Assembly (NCBI RefSeq): GCF_037042905.1
Contig: NW_026974140.1
Span: 16,170,001 to 16,234,000, forward strand
Length of the DNA stretch: 64,000 nt
DNA from: Lytechinus pictus
Taxonomy: Eukaryota; Echinodermata; Echinoidea; Temnopleuroida; Toxopneustidae
Direction: 5' to 3'
Positions 12,601 through 23,100 of this stretch are shown here, in pieces. The translations under genes and the position numbers were made by a program. Positions within the stretch are counted from its first letter, which is position 1. Each line of letters starts with the position of its first letter. Below the pieces are notes generated by a model. It did not search any database. It was not told where the DNA came from and was given only the letters and a program-made list of their open reading frames with translations.

Positions 12601-14213
12601 TTTATACTGTCAAAGAATAAAGCATTAGTGTTTGTTACTCTACACATCATAATATGGTCAGTTTTCTTTTTGTGACAGAGACAACATATCTGCCGAGGCA
12701 ACACCTCCATGACTCACCTTCATAACTCACCTTTATGATTGATTAATTATATTATTTTGTTTTATTTCAGGCAATATCATTCATCTTTCAAGCTAAAAAG
12801 TTAAACCCATCACCAGTGCAACTGCGACGATTGGATGAACTAGCTACCAAGGTATTTATTTATCTGTCCAAATCTGATTTTAAGTTTTAGGGGTATTACC
12901 GAGCCATTTTGCACGAGCATCATTGTGTTGAAAATGGGAGAAATATTCTCACTTTTTAAAGAGGAATGTCAAATCATTTCAGCCATTAGGAAATTTTCAT
13001 ATTTGACAGTTGGGTTGGACTTCAGTTTGTGGTGTAATAGTTAGTTACATACGCCTATAATAAAACTTTCATTCGTCTTGCAAACCACCCAGGATGTCCA
13101 TTATGCACTGTCTTGAGAAAATAACAGAAACTTTAAAATGTCATATGTTTATAATTTTACAACCAATATTATGTGTTTATGATTATTTGATTTTTTTATC
13201 ATTTATCTCTTTTATTAAACTAAACTTATTGCAGGGGGTAACTTGTCATTGAATAATAATTTTACATCAATGTCTCTTTTTTCCCGAACAGGCCACTGCA
13301 AGTCTCCTCTTCACCAAGAGAAGGCGCTCTTCATCTCCTGGTGTAAGTATATATTGATGATCGTAGGGATATGAAAAAAAGTTTTTGTGTTATCAACTGG
13401 GGTAAACATATTCACCAAATGTATCCCATCTTTCTATTTCTAATTGCTGTTTCAAACAAGAAAATATGGATTTTCATTTTTTTTTTCTCGATTCGTAGGT
13501 ATTTTTTATTTTCATAGTTTATTTATATGAACTTGTCAGCATACATTATTCAAGTAACAGTCCAAACCAGAATCAGCATTTACATTGAAATATATTGTTT
13601 TCCCTATAAAAAAAATTGTTATTGCACAACAAAGTCATAATGACAACACAAAAATAGAATAGTAACTAGTGGAAAGAAAGATATAACATTCAGTTGAGAA
13701 ATGATCACATTCTGGTCACTTCTTAATCTCTGAATTTCCATGATTTGGTAAAAATACAATTTCCTTTTTGTCATACAGGGAGCAAAATTCAAGTGGAGGA
13801 ACATGGCTGTGAAAGCAAGAAACTTTGAACGTTCACTCTCAGTTGAGGAAGAAGAAACAGACGACAAGGTCGATGTCGGAGGAGTGGGCATCGTTGACGT
13901 CTCTCCTGAAGAGGAAATCATCCCGTCTGATCGCTATCAAACCATCATGAAGTCTGCACGCCCTGAATTCACCGAGGAACCTCCACCACCACCACCCAGC
14001 CGCCTCGCAGACGACATCTCTCACAGATGCAACGGGAATGCAGATACGCATGCGCACTCTATGAATAAAATGGCGGGAAAACTGGCGAAGCAGACGGTGA
14101 CGACATATCGAATATCCAAATATTACATCTATGCCGTCTGCTCAGTGATTGTAGCTTTCTGGGCATACCTTATCTTGAACAGAGCAATATCTACTGAAAG
14201 AAACTCAACATGA
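391..14213 (+). CDS. ADCY10-like: Soluble adenylyl cyclase (ADCY10-like), 3' part of gene, 17 exons, predicted membrane tail
   Basis: Makes cAMP from ATP; the family is activated by bicarbonate and calcium. Joining the exons listed below gives 935 residues in one open frame, with every junction on GT-AG and phases agreeing. Order in the predicted product: cyclase domain C2 (about residues 50-225), with the motifs EMREVTVVFINL, MINKIFEFDK and GVTTGKVFCGVVGHNERHEYT and the segment KVNMAARLMM, which keeps the Asn and Arg of the catalytic site; a P-loop ATPase module with Walker A GGDPGVGKT (276-284) and Walker B LIAIDD (403-408); a short helical region; an acidic and proline-rich linker; one hydrophobic helix (906-924) and an 11-residue end. 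Mammalian ADCY10 is about 1,600 residues and continues into a long helical-repeat half that is absent here. The first cyclase domain (C1) is not in the window, so the 5' end is missing. It could be a paralogue of the long sperm-type enzyme or an alternative short isoform. Confidence 0.9.
880..1110. repeat. ATC/ATT trinucleotide-rich microsatellite
   Basis: Degenerate ATC and ATT runs in an ADCY10-like intron. Hydrophobic open frames on both strands here are by-products of the repeat. Confidence 0.9.
1229..1260 (+). CDS. ADCY10-like: ADCY10-like exon, 32 nt
   Basis: Flanked by tttccag and gttagt. It encodes MINKIFEFDK, a conserved substrate-site stretch of the soluble cyclase C2 domain. Very short exon; the phases fit both neighbours. 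Confidence 0.85.
1923..1930. promoter_or_regulatory. Consensus CRE (TGACGTCA) in ADCY10-like intron
   Basis: Full palindromic cAMP response element, in a locally more GC-rich stretch (about 1765-2110) that also has a CCAAT. It could mark an internal promoter or be chance. Confidence 0.3.
2200..2318 (+). CDS. ADCY10-like: ADCY10-like exon (C2 domain)
   Basis: Flanked by tttcag and gtaagt. The product starts GTSFLVLFGLPG and continues HEHEACHAVQCA, matching the FLCVFGFPG and THALECA stretch of mammalian ADCY10. Confidence 0.92.
2815..2891 (+). CDS. ADCY10-like: ADCY10-like exon (C2 core)
   Basis: Flanked by aacag and gtgagt. It encodes ISIGVTTGKVFCGVVGHNER, the most conserved strand-turn of the C2 domain; the last codon is completed by the exon at 6365. 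Confidence 0.95.
2892..6364 (+). other. ADCY10-like intron holding a LINE
   Basis: A 3.5 kb intron. It is occupied at about 3165-5710 by a truncated non-LTR retrotransposon in the same orientation as the gene. The remainder is AT-rich with no other feature I can support. Confidence 0.85.
3165..5710 (+). mobile_element. 5'-truncated CR1/Jockey-group LINE with broken reverse transcriptase ORF
   Basis: Encodes a non-LTR reverse transcriptase. Recognisable blocks are YRPISILPIFSKILEK, FLDLSKAFDTID, GVPQGSILGPLLFLLYINDL and the catalytic FADDT, followed by a thumb-like stretch with TKFLGVIIDQNLTW. The reading frame shifts at about 3505, 4560 and 5222, and the last frame stops at 5318-5320, so this copy is dead. 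The 5' end begins in the linker between endonuclease and reverse transcriptase, so the endonuclease is lost. The 3' end carries a short repeated tail (ATCTTGAATCTTGAA), as expected for CR1-like elements. The exact 5' border and clade are uncertain. Confidence 0.85.
6365..6545 (+). CDS. ADCY10-like: ADCY10-like exon (end of C2 domain)
   Basis: Flanked by ttag and gtgagg. Encodes VIGPKVNMAARLMMHYIGKV, matching mammalian VIGQKVNLAARMMMYYPG, with the catalytic Asn and Arg retained. Confidence 0.95.
6955..6998 (+). CDS. ADCY10-like: ADCY10-like exon, 44 nt (linker)
   Basis: Flanked by tttcag and gtaagt. Encodes NVDNSIPEYGHPLL, joining the cyclase domain to the ATPase module. Confidence 0.8.
7124..7370. 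mobile_element. Possible small inverted-repeat element in ADCY10-like intron
   Basis: Starts ACAGGGGCGGTG and ends with GCCACCCCCGTGG, a weak inverted match. It resembles degraded CAGGGGC-type MITEs but has no clear target duplication. Confidence 0.3.
7499..7679 (+). CDS. ADCY10-like: ADCY10-like exon (Walker A)
   Basis: Flanked by catcag and gtaagt. Contains FIVIGGDPGVGKTRLL, a canonical P-loop, at the position where mammalian ADCY10 has the degenerate GLPGYGKS. Confidence 0.95.
8140..8332 (+). CDS. ADCY10-like: ADCY10-like exon (ATPase module)
   Basis: Flanked by tttacag and gtatta. Encodes a helical stretch including TPYHTICSVVLQLLDLQD and LFWHLCLLNDLLGIQ, between Walker A and Walker B. 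Confidence 0.9.
8623..8827 (+). CDS. ADCY10-like: ADCY10-like exon (Walker B)
   Basis: Flanked by cctcag and gtaggc. Contains GTLIAIDDAHYIDQDSW, the Walker B strand with two Asp; mammalian ADCY10 has IIFIIDEAQFVD here. Confidence 0.95.
9398..9563 (+). CDS. ADCY10-like: ADCY10-like exon (ATPase module)
   Basis: Flanked by ttcag and gtaagt. Begins AMGSFRRDAEVPIAASRILQ and ends in SVPRELT; phase fits both sides. Confidence 0.88.
10135..10307 (+). CDS. ADCY10-like: ADCY10-like exon
   Basis: Flanked by ttcag and gtaggt. Contains VCRVAKGVRLMELDIPPSLR, aligning with VCHLTSGVRLKNLSPPTSLK of mammalian ADCY10. Confidence 0.9.
10481..10522. repeat. Foldback hairpin plus 14-bp palindrome in ADCY10-like intron
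   Basis: GACTTGTCAGAT and its exact complement flank a 5-nt loop (10481-10509). They are followed directly by the palindrome CGTTTTATAAAACG. A diverged hairpin of the same type sits in the next intron at 11327-11356. Both follow the shared string GGTAACTGTCA, so they look like two copies of one small foldback element. Confidence 0.7.
10660..11073 (+). CDS. ADCY10-like: ADCY10-like exon, longest internal exon
   Basis: Flanked by ttatag and gtaggt. Starts CMIAFIDRLPELQRTTVKII and continues TSFTANIIAHLMP, matching the mammalian segment around MLVRCAAIIGLTFTTELLFEILP. It also holds SLRFQSVTLQETAYALLLEK. Confidence 0.92.
11327..11356. repeat. Diverged foldback hairpin in ADCY10-like intron
   Basis: Imperfect inverted repeat starting GACTTGGTTGGATA, preceded by GGTAACTGTCA. 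It is the second copy of the hairpin at 10481-10509. Confidence 0.55.
11617..11659 (+). CDS. ADCY10-like: ADCY10-like exon, 43 nt
   Basis: Flanked by ttgcag and gtaagt. Encodes the polar stretch IKTDSKQKDDNSN. Chosen on splice sites and phase rather than similarity. Confidence 0.75.
12206..12353 (+). CDS. ADCY10-like: ADCY10-like exon (first helical repeat)
   Basis: Flanked by ttcag and gtaaac. Contains YPQLVTHWKKANNLQKAIQY and AESAVALGYNMQ, aligning with the LPLAHHFLALGENDKALYYF region where the mammalian C-terminal helical array begins. Confidence 0.88.
12771..12851 (+). CDS. ADCY10-like: ADCY10-like exon
   Basis: Flanked by tttcag and gtattt. Encodes AISFIFQAKKLNPSPVQL and then a helix, continuing the repeat of the preceding exon. 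Phase 0 on both sides. Confidence 0.85.
13292..13342 (+). CDS. ADCY10-like: ADCY10-like exon, 51 nt
   Basis: Flanked by aacag and gtaagt. Encodes ATASLLFTKRRRSSSPG, a basic and serine-rich patch that could be a phosphorylation site (inference). Confidence 0.8.
13779..14213 (+). CDS. ADCY10-like: ADCY10-like last exon with predicted C-terminal membrane anchor
   Basis: Acceptor after catacag; open to TGA at 14211-14213. The 144 residues have no counterpart in mammalian ADCY10. They comprise an acidic run (EEEETDD), a six-proline run, a basic stretch and then YYIYAVCSVIVAFWAYLIL (genomic 14121-14177), followed by 11 residues. One hydrophobic helix so close to the C terminus is the layout of a tail-anchored membrane protein. 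Long open exon, strong acceptor and phase-0 junction all support it as real. Confidence 0.85.
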   Translation, partial: GAKFKWRNMAVKARNFERSLSVEEEETDDKVDVGGVGIVDVSPEEEIIPSDRYQTIMKSARPEFTEEPPPPPPSRLADDISHRCNGNADTHAHSMNKMAGKLAKQTVTTYRISKYYIYAVCSVIVAFWAYLILNRAISTERNST

Positions 14214-14434
14214 CCAAAATGAAAATAACTTTGATCACCTTCTTACAATGGCTGAATGATAGTATATGAAATTATTTTAATTTTGTTGTAAATATAATGT
14301 AAATATCAAAGCAAGCAATATAGAAATTGTATATTTGTTTAGTGTCACATTTTTTCAAATGCAACCACTCGGTCTAATAATATTTTCCTTGTGCTATGAA
14401 TGCTCCTACAATAATGATCAGATACAATAGATCA

Positions 14435-14700
14435 GGGCCCCGTCTTACAAAGATTGATTGGATCAATTGCAACTCTATGGAAATCTATCAGTGTCATAAT
14501 TTTTTTACAGGAAATTTGTAAAATGTCCTTTGTATACAAAGGAGAACACACCAAATTGTCAAGAAATCAATGAATTTAAGGATATACATTCATATCTAGA
14601 TATTTTTTTGAACAAACATGCATTTTATATGTTGACTTTGCTAGCTTTCCATAGTTGCGATTGATCGGATCAATTGCAACTCTTTGTAAGATTGGGCCCC
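14435..14700. mobile_element. MITE-like element, 266 bp
   Basis: Terminal inverted repeats: GGGCCCCGTCTTACAAAG on the left and CTTTGTAAGATTGGGCCCC on the right. Subterminal sequence also matches inverted (GATCAATTGCAACT in both halves). Related in end sequence to the copies at 27315 and 60272. Confidence 0.75.
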
Positions 14701-16987
14701 AGATTTTAAATTGCATGACACACTTTCATACATAAATAGGTGATTTCAAGTTGGCTAATACGATGGGTTTGGGCGTTAAGGGCAAGAAAGTAAGCTGCTG
14801 AACCAAGTTCCAAAACAGCCATTTAGAAGATGACAACTAAATGTTTTTTCAAAGCTAAATACCACATGATATCAACCCTTCTAATGCTTGTTATACACCA
14901 ACACCAGCATTCAATAACATACTTGAAATCCCCCATTTCAACTAAATTAAAGAAACTCCAGGTGTTACAAATAAGATTACTCATAGACCATTTCAAAGTG
15001 ATTTTTTCATACTACAAGAAATCCTGATTGGCGATCCATCTTGAAAAATTTTAAATGCAAGACTGGTAAACATGTACATTCTAACAAAAATATATCCTGT
15101 CTTTATTTTGAGGGTTTTTCATATAAAAAAGCTAAGAAAATCTAAGGGTATGAGGATTTTAAGCGTCAACTGTATGTTAGTAGTATTCAATCTTGACAAA
15201 TGGCATAACAAATGGTCCAATTACATTTCTATTTCAAAAGACAATTGAAAAATAGGAAATTTTTTTGTTAAACTGTGCTAAAATGGACATAATTACTTCA
15301 TTATCATATTGATACGTTTCAGTGAAAATTTAAAATATGTATGTACTTATTGCACTGTGTGCTTTTAGGAAACAATATTTGTTTCATGTATATATAATGG
15401 CACCCTGAGAGTAATATATTATCCCCTGCAAGTATGTCTTCCATTAATGCCAATCAAATATGATATTTCATGTATTGAACCTGAATGTGTAAATAATTGT
15501 TTTTATTGAATTCAACAGGAATTAGTTATTCATTCTCTCTTCATTATTGTATTAAACCAGATTTTAAAAGTGTATTTTGAGATACTGCTTTTTTTCTGTC
15601 AGTTGTTTCCCATTATGTACCAAATCCCTATCATTTTACCATGATGGTATTCTCTATTATATAGAGTGGTACATCAAATTCTTAAAGGTACTTTTTTCAC
15701 TCCTTCTGGTTGAAATAATGGAATGAGGAGAAGAGTGGTCACTAACCAGTATTCATCTTGTGCAGTCCATATCACACTATTTTCACACAAGTACCATGGA
15801 GATAGGAATAAAAAGTTTAATATTACGTTTAAATCTTACTTTGGACTATAGATGTATAATGTTTCATTATCTATTTCTTATCCTAAAGAGCACAGAACAA
15901 ATTGAGACCTTGGTCGTATTTTCAAAATACATTACATTGTTCAATTTTATTCCAACATATATCATCATAATAGACATGTGTAAAGGCACACTTGCTCTGT
16001 CTTCTAAGCATTTTCAGAAAATAAAACATTCTCATCACAGAGAGTGCTGAATGTTCAAGGAATATGGCACTGACAAAATATGCAATCATTGAAACTTGGA
16101 AAATGTCTTAGCACACACTATCAAATATCACTACCTTTAAATTCTAAGAGACATGATTAAATCTGGTTCTGGAGACTTTCATCAACATTTGTCATGTGAC
16201 AGCTGGTCAGTTTTCATGAATTTCCTTGATTTCAATTGGTTGAGAAGCACAGGTGTCCGACTATTATTTCTTATAATAGTGTTATGGATCCTCGTCATCT
16301 AAAATTTATCTTGTGGCCAATCAATTATCTTAGCTGAAAGACAAATTCACTCAGAACAATTTCAATAAATAAAACTATACAGGCCATTCATAATAAGGGT
16401 GAATATTCATCACTGTCACTCCAAACCCCACCCCCACTAATAGGTATTATTACTATCTAAAAATCATTGACTAACAGTGTATATCAGGAAACAAAATTAT
16501 AAATATGAAATCATATCAAGATGAGAAAAAGGTAGATAAATATAACCGAAAACTAAACAAGGAATGACCATTAGTCTCTAACTTAATCAATTACAAACAA
16601 ACAAAAGCAATAGGCACTGTGAACCAATAAAATTTCTGCTCTTCAAATTTATAATAGTTATGATATAAGCTTGGAATCATCATTAACTTCACATTTTGTT
16701 GAGATACAGAATAACAAGAATAGTATTTTTACATCTACCATTCAGATTTTATGTATCCTTACTGAAAGACAGAGGATGACATAATATTATATTACAGATG
16801 TAAAAAAAAGAAGGTATTTACAAATTCTTAAAATCTACATATAACAGGTTTATCTAGCTTGAAGTAAATATTGAGAATTCATCAAGGTGAAAAAAATAAG
16901 GGGGGGGGTAAAGAGAGAATTAAGGGGGGGGTGAGCATGATTGGGAGAGGAAAGGAATGGTAAGGCAGGAAGAAAGGCATAGAAAAG

Positions 16988-16990
<3 letters not shown>

Positions 16991-17019
<29 letters not shown>
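16991..17019. repeat. GA microsatellite
   Basis: Uninterrupted GA dinucleotide run next to G-rich runs. Confidence 0.9.
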
Positions 17020-17021
<2 letters not shown>

Positions 17022-18670
17022 AAGGTAGGGAAACAAGAGAAATAAACTAAAAGAACATGTTGCACATTATGCAAAAACATTCCAGAATCAAATTGATATG
17101 TGAGAATGCAATATTGCAGGAATCGACAAATCCAATCATGCTCATGACATACTCAACATATTAATTAGGTCTTATATCGCCAAGAGGATAGAATATCATC
17201 TAGATATCTAGAATATTTTGGATACAAAGTGTTGAGTGAACATTCTAATATCATTAATTTATGTTCACTTTAAATCAGTTGTATAAACAATTAATTTTAG
17301 ACTTGCAGAAAACTCTGGTTGTCAAATAATGTTGCAATTAATAGCAGATAATCTTAAGAGAAATTGATAATAAAAAGAAACAATGAAACCAAAAAGTAGT
17401 GTCACATAAAAGAGTGATGTGGGTGATACCCCCCCATTTCCTCTTTACATATTTTTCTTCTTTTTTAAAAAGTGATATAGATAAGGGTAGCCCCCTCCCT
17501 AAACCTAAGTGACTAACACACACAAAAAAAATCTTCATAGAAGTCACATAGAAAATAAAATAACCAAGCCCATGTACAGCGTGAATACACAGAGACAGAC
17601 ATCATTATATTATAGTTTTGATTTCTATTTTCCAATGGTATTACAACAGGCTGTTATGAGATTCACTTGATCAATGTTTTCATAAACAAAAAATGATTTC
17701 ATTTGCGGCATAATCACATGTCAACATTAGTTCCTATGCAATTACATCAACATAAATGAATTAATAACCAACAATTTGATACATTATGATAAATCTGCCA
17801 ATTTATAGTGTAAATTAACAAAATGCTGACATGATATATGATAGGTAATCATCTTTTATGATAGGTAATCAATGTGGAGCAATGTCTTTGTCACTGACCT
17901 ACAAGTCTATATAAACCATATTCAGAACATTTTCCATTTAATCTGTCAACCTGTAATCCTTCTCTACAGAATTACATTTCAAAATCTTTAAAAAAAATCA
18001 TGCTCTGTAAACATGTGAGAGGTAATACATAAACATATCTTTTGGAAATAATGCACTTACCGGGTATATATTTTGCACATTTATCGGTAAAACAATAAAG
18101 CACTTGCAATTTCCTGAATTCGCTTCTAGAAATAAGGAGTATCATACCCCTTTTCATGAACATGAAGTAGCAGCATTATAGATGATCATATTCAAGTGAA
18201 AATGATACCTTTTTTATACTGTATTATGAGGTGAATTTTGGCATACATTGCAAACTATTCAGATCTCATTATCACCTAGCCTGGAAGTACAAAAACAAAC
18301 ATGTTTTGTATGAAATCTGTTCTCATGTAGAGAAATTACGAACCATACAGAATGACAACAAGATATATTCATTCATAATGTACATGTATGTATATTCGAT
18401 TATCAAAATCATGAAATGTTTCAGAATACAAGTGGGTAAACCCAAAACTCACCCTCACGGAGGAGCCAAAAGACATTATAAATGTCAAATGAATCACTAA
18501 GATGGATATAAAGCATATTGGATAGAGAAAATGTGGATCATACAAAAGAGAGTACAAATAAATTTCATTCCAAATGGGGCCAAAATCAATCAAGACCATT
18601 TTTTTTTCAATCAAAAGATTTTAAAATAACTGCACATTTCTAGATTCTCCAATGCCTGATCCCTACATTT

Positions 18671-18688
18671 ATGATGCCATGGCATCAT
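18671..18688. repeat. 18-bp perfect palindrome
   Basis: ATGATGCCATGGCATCAT reads the same on both strands. No context assigns a role. Confidence 0.6.
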
Positions 18689-19061
18689 CTTTGTTACTGT
18701 CGGTCACTAGAACGACAGTCACAACCTATGAAAGAAAACTGTGCGGACTCACATCAAAGTGAGGTTGTCTTGAAGAACAGCTGCTTTGACATTTGATGCA
18801 TCTAATTTAGCAATGATATCAATAATTCAATCAATTCTTATATTTTCATTTGCCTGAATTAGATATGATTTCAATTGATCCTGAAACAAAGTAAATTGAA
18901 AATATTTCAGCCTAACAGTCTTTCAGCACACATCAATATCTTCTATGTAATAATCAGTACTGGTCCTGTATCAAAATCAATAGTCACTGGGATAAAGGTG
19001 TCATAATATCACATTCCTTAATCCTTATATTACTGATATAATACCAGCATGCCCATCGACA

Positions 19062-19639
19062 TTAAAGGGGTACTCCGGGCTGAAAATAATCACATCTAAA
19101 TAAATTGATTAAAATTTTCAAGTAAAATGCTAAAAATGTCATCAAAATGTGATAAAAATAACTAAGTTACTGAATTTCAAAGTTTAGCAAGTCATCATGA
19201 ATAGGTGGGCTAAGGATGTCACATCCCCATTATCCTCTTTCTTATGTTATTGTATGACATCATAATCAGTTCATATTTTCATACATGTAAATATGATATA
19301 TCTCCCTTATAATAATATATAAGTTGCAGCAATAAATATCTACTGCATTAAATTATTTGTCAATCCATTTTTGTGTGTTTTTGGAGGACAAAATTTGAAT
19401 AAACAAAATTTCATAAAATAAAATACAACAGAACAAGTGGGGATATGACATTATCAGTTTGCTCATTGACTACTCTTGAAGACATGGATAGAACTGTTTC
19501 ACAGAAATAATGTACATCTTTAAAATGTCATAACTTTGTTCATTCAAACCCAATTTCGATGAAATTTTAGTGTTAAGTTTTTCTGATTTTTTTTATCCGT
19601 TCAAATCATATTATCCTCAGCCTGAAGTACACCTTTAAA
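19062..19639. mobile_element. MITE-like element, about 577 bp
   Basis: The left end TTAAAGGGGTACTCCGGGCT and the right end CAGCCTGAAGTACACCTTTAA form an imperfect terminal inverted repeat. No open frame inside. Confidence 0.7.
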
Positions 19640-19921
19640 TCATTATATGTATATAAGGGAGTAACTAAAGAATTATGAAGTAGTCTACAAACTGAATGGA
19701 AAAAGATTATTTGTTTAGCTTATTCCCAAAATTATCTCTTGATATAAAAGGCATTTACTCAGTAAGAAACAGAATAATGGAACAACATATTGGCCTTCTG
19801 TAATCGACTAACGGGTATATACATATTTTTATACTTCTAATAAATAAAAAATTGTACATCTGGTCCTCCAAAACATAACCAATACTTACAAAGATTATGC
19901 TTTATAAAAAAAGATGGAATA

Positions 19922-19927
19922 TTTATT
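19922..19927 (-). terminator. Candidate SLC10A7 poly(A) signal
   Basis: AATAAA on the minus strand about 130 nt past the SLC10A7 stop codon. It is the first one downstream. Confidence 0.4.
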
Positions 19928-20057
19928 AGACTTTCTCTTTTAGTAGTCAGACCATCTAATGATAAACTTTCAGCAAAAATTCTTTCATTTTCATCTTCTG
20001 GTCTGTTTTCAGTCTGGCTTTGTAGTTGGTCCATCTCCTTTGTCTTCGGTTCCTGGT

Positions 20058-20136
20058 CTAACTTTTTGGGATCCTGGTTCTGGGTGTGGTTGAACCATCT
20101 GTTGAGGTAACACTACTGAGTCCTCCTTCTTTGCTC
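20058..20136 (-). CDS. SLC10A7: SLC10A7 exon 11 (C-terminal tail, stop)
   Basis: Acceptor tttacag; encodes [20 protein letters not shown] and RIPKS, then TAG. A serine/threonine-rich cytosolic tail. Chosen for a good acceptor, matching phase and a total length equal to the longer human isoform; similarity cannot confirm so variable a tail. Confidence 0.7.
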
Positions 20137-23100
20137 CTGTAAAATATAGGATGAATATGGAGCTTACAATTAAGATCCTTTCTAAAATATGTCATATCTA
20201 TAAATTTGACAAAAGTCCTAGGAATAAGGTTTTTCAGAGAGACTGACATTTCAACAAGACATTGTACGCATATCATTACATTTAGGCTTTAGATTTTGTA
20301 CTAATTTAAAGTCTTTGGCCTAGATATAAGAGGAGTTGGTAGCACAGATTTTTTTTTTTTTTTTGGGGGGGGGGAAAGGTCATATGAATAATTCTTGTGA
20401 GTGAATTTTTATTTTAGTCTCATATGCTAAATATCTTTGATAATAAAACAAGTGGAATGCCTCTGGCCGTCTCACCTGCATCACGCGATTCAATATAGCA
20501 GCAGTGCTGATTTTGAAAACTACTATAACTCGCACAAGATGTTCAGTGATACTTGGTTACTCTTATTTCCACGTTTTATGAACTAGACCAATACACTTAT
20601 AGAGATATGATGGCAATTCAACAAATACCCCCAACGTGGCCAAAGTTCTTTGACCTTACATGACCTTTGACCTTGATCATGTGACCTGAAACTCGCACAG
20701 GATGTTCAGTGATACTTGATTACTATTATGTCCAAGTTTTATGAACTAGACCAACACACTTTCAAATTTATGGCTGTAATTCAACAAATACCCCAATTTG
20801 GCCAAAGTTCATTGACCCTAAATGACCTTTGACCTTGATCATGTGACCTGAAACTTGCACAGGATGTTCAGTAATACTTGATTACTATTATGTCCAAGTT
20901 TCATGAATCAGATCCATAAACTTTCAAAGTTATGATGGTAATTCAACAGATACCCCCAATTCGGCCAAAGTTCATTGACCCTAAATGACCTTTGACCTTG
21001 GTCATGTGACGTGAAACTCATGCAGGATGTTCAGTGATACTTGATTAACCTTATGTATAAGTTTCATGAACTAGGTCCATATATTTTCTAAGTTATGATG
21101 ACATTTCAAAAACTTAACCTTAGGTTAAGATTTTGATGTTGATTCCCCCAACATGGTCTAAGTTCATTGACCCTAAATGACCTTTGACCTTGGTCATGTG
21201 ACATGAAACTCAGGCAGGATGTTCAGTAATACTTGATTAACCTTATGGCCAAGTTTCATGAACTAGGTCCATATACTATCTAAGTTATGCTGTCATTTCA
21301 AAAACTTAACCTCAGGTTAAGATTTGGTGTTGACGCCGCCGTCGCCACCGCCGCCGTCGCCGCCGCCGTCGGAAAAGCGGCGCCTATAGTCTCACTCTGC
21401 TATGCAGGTGAGACAAAAATCTACCAACCTACCATAACATTTGGAACGCTGTCATGCCAAATAATTGTTTTTTCTTGGCCTCTAGAAGCTAACAACCGAG
21501 GCAATAAAAATCATGTTCAACCTTAATGTTACCAAAGTATTCATTTTCTATGCAACAGGCATATGGAAATAAGGTCCTCTTGTTCTGAGATGCAAATTTC
21601 ATACTCATATTTGTCTTTTCAATAAATGAAAATTAAAAAGCAGTAATTGTGATAACAAATAAAACATGCTATTTCATCAGTAAGGAAAATGGGTGAAACT
21701 ACAACAAACATGTCAACATCTGTTATAAAATCTCATGATGATTACTTAACAAACAAATGTTTAAATGGTCTGAATGATTGAATAATGATGATGACCAACT
21801 CATAACAATGCGATAAACCTTTTCTGTCTTCATTTGTTTATTTGCATGCAACATTCAACTTTTGAGTGAGCTCAGTAAAAATTCTGACTTGCATGCTGTT
21901 GCAGCACATTTTATTTGAAAAAATATGGAGATTTTGCTTTTCGGTTCATAAATTCAATGGACATAATGCATGTAACACACAGTGGAATAAAATAATCAAC
22001 AAACTTATGATTCAATAGCCAGTACTTCTCAAAATATACAGTACAATGTATGTGCTTGATGTCTCATTTTTTTCAGCATTTAACACACAAAAAACAAACA
22101 ACTTAAGATGTAATAATATGGTCTGCAAATGTTTTGCTCCATAAAAAAAAAAAAATCAAATTTGAACCGACCATAATGAATACATTAAAATAAGCAAGAT
22201 AAACAAAAATATAGCATCCAAGCATGAAAATGATAAATTGCCCTTGAAACCAATGTGGAATTTTTTTTGGGGGGGGGAGTGGGTTCAATTAATAAATGGA
22301 AGCAAACAAGGTGGTTCACGAACCTCGGGTCTTGCCTGATTTCGCGATCAATAAAATATGCAATATGATCTTTTGACCCCGAGATGACCTTTGACCTTAT
22401 CATCCTCATGAATATGTGTGTGGTGTTACCCAATGATTATTTGTACCAAGTGTAAAGACAATCAATGCAGAAATGAAGATATGATAGAAAGTTGAACGAA
22501 AACTCGAAAAAGGGATGGACATGACCTTACATCATTTGACCTTTTGACCCCTAGATTACCACATCATCTTCATGTACACACATGTAGTATTACCGAAGAA
22601 TCATTTGTACCAAGTATGAACATAATTGATGACGAAATAAAGAAATGAGTGCAGGTTGAACCAAAACTTTAACATTTTGTAACAGAACAACAGACTAATA
22701 GGAAAAGTGATCACTAGGTCTCCGCCGAACTTTGTTCAGGCGAGACAAAATAACTCCAAAGAGAGTCCCATCACTTCATTTCTTGAAAAGCTTTGAGAAA
22801 AAATATCAACAATAAAACATACATGACATGAGTAACACAAATATGCAATGCATTACCAAAAATCTGTGAATCTTTTGCTACATTCTGAGAAGAGTTAATC
22901 AGTACCAATGATATAAAATGCTACTAGTGTCCATCCAAAATGAAAGTGCAAATAACAAATTTTGTTTGTGCATTAAATGCTACCATAACCACCATGAACA
23001 TTGCTTGAATTGAAAGTGAAAATGAATAAAAGAGAAAATAAATGAAATAATATGAAATGAACCTACCCAAAAGAGGTTAGATATAGTTGATACCAGAATG

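Larger units (their letters stand above)
14214..20057. other. Convergent intergenic region between ADCY10-like and SLC10A7
   Basis: Holds the 3' UTRs of both genes. AATAAA occurs several times on the plus strand, so I cannot choose the cyclase poly(A) site. It contains two MITE-like elements (14435-14700 and 19062-19639), a GA microsatellite at 16991-17019 and an 18-bp palindrome at 18671-18688. I see no coding exon. Confidence 0.7.

Noticed and set aside
13839..14057. Minus-strand ORF rich in Trp
   Set aside because: Shadow of the last cyclase exon.
22543..22558. A fifteenth DR1 site, TGACCTTTTGACCC
   Set aside because: Has an extra T and an altered half-site; counted only as a decayed copy in element C.
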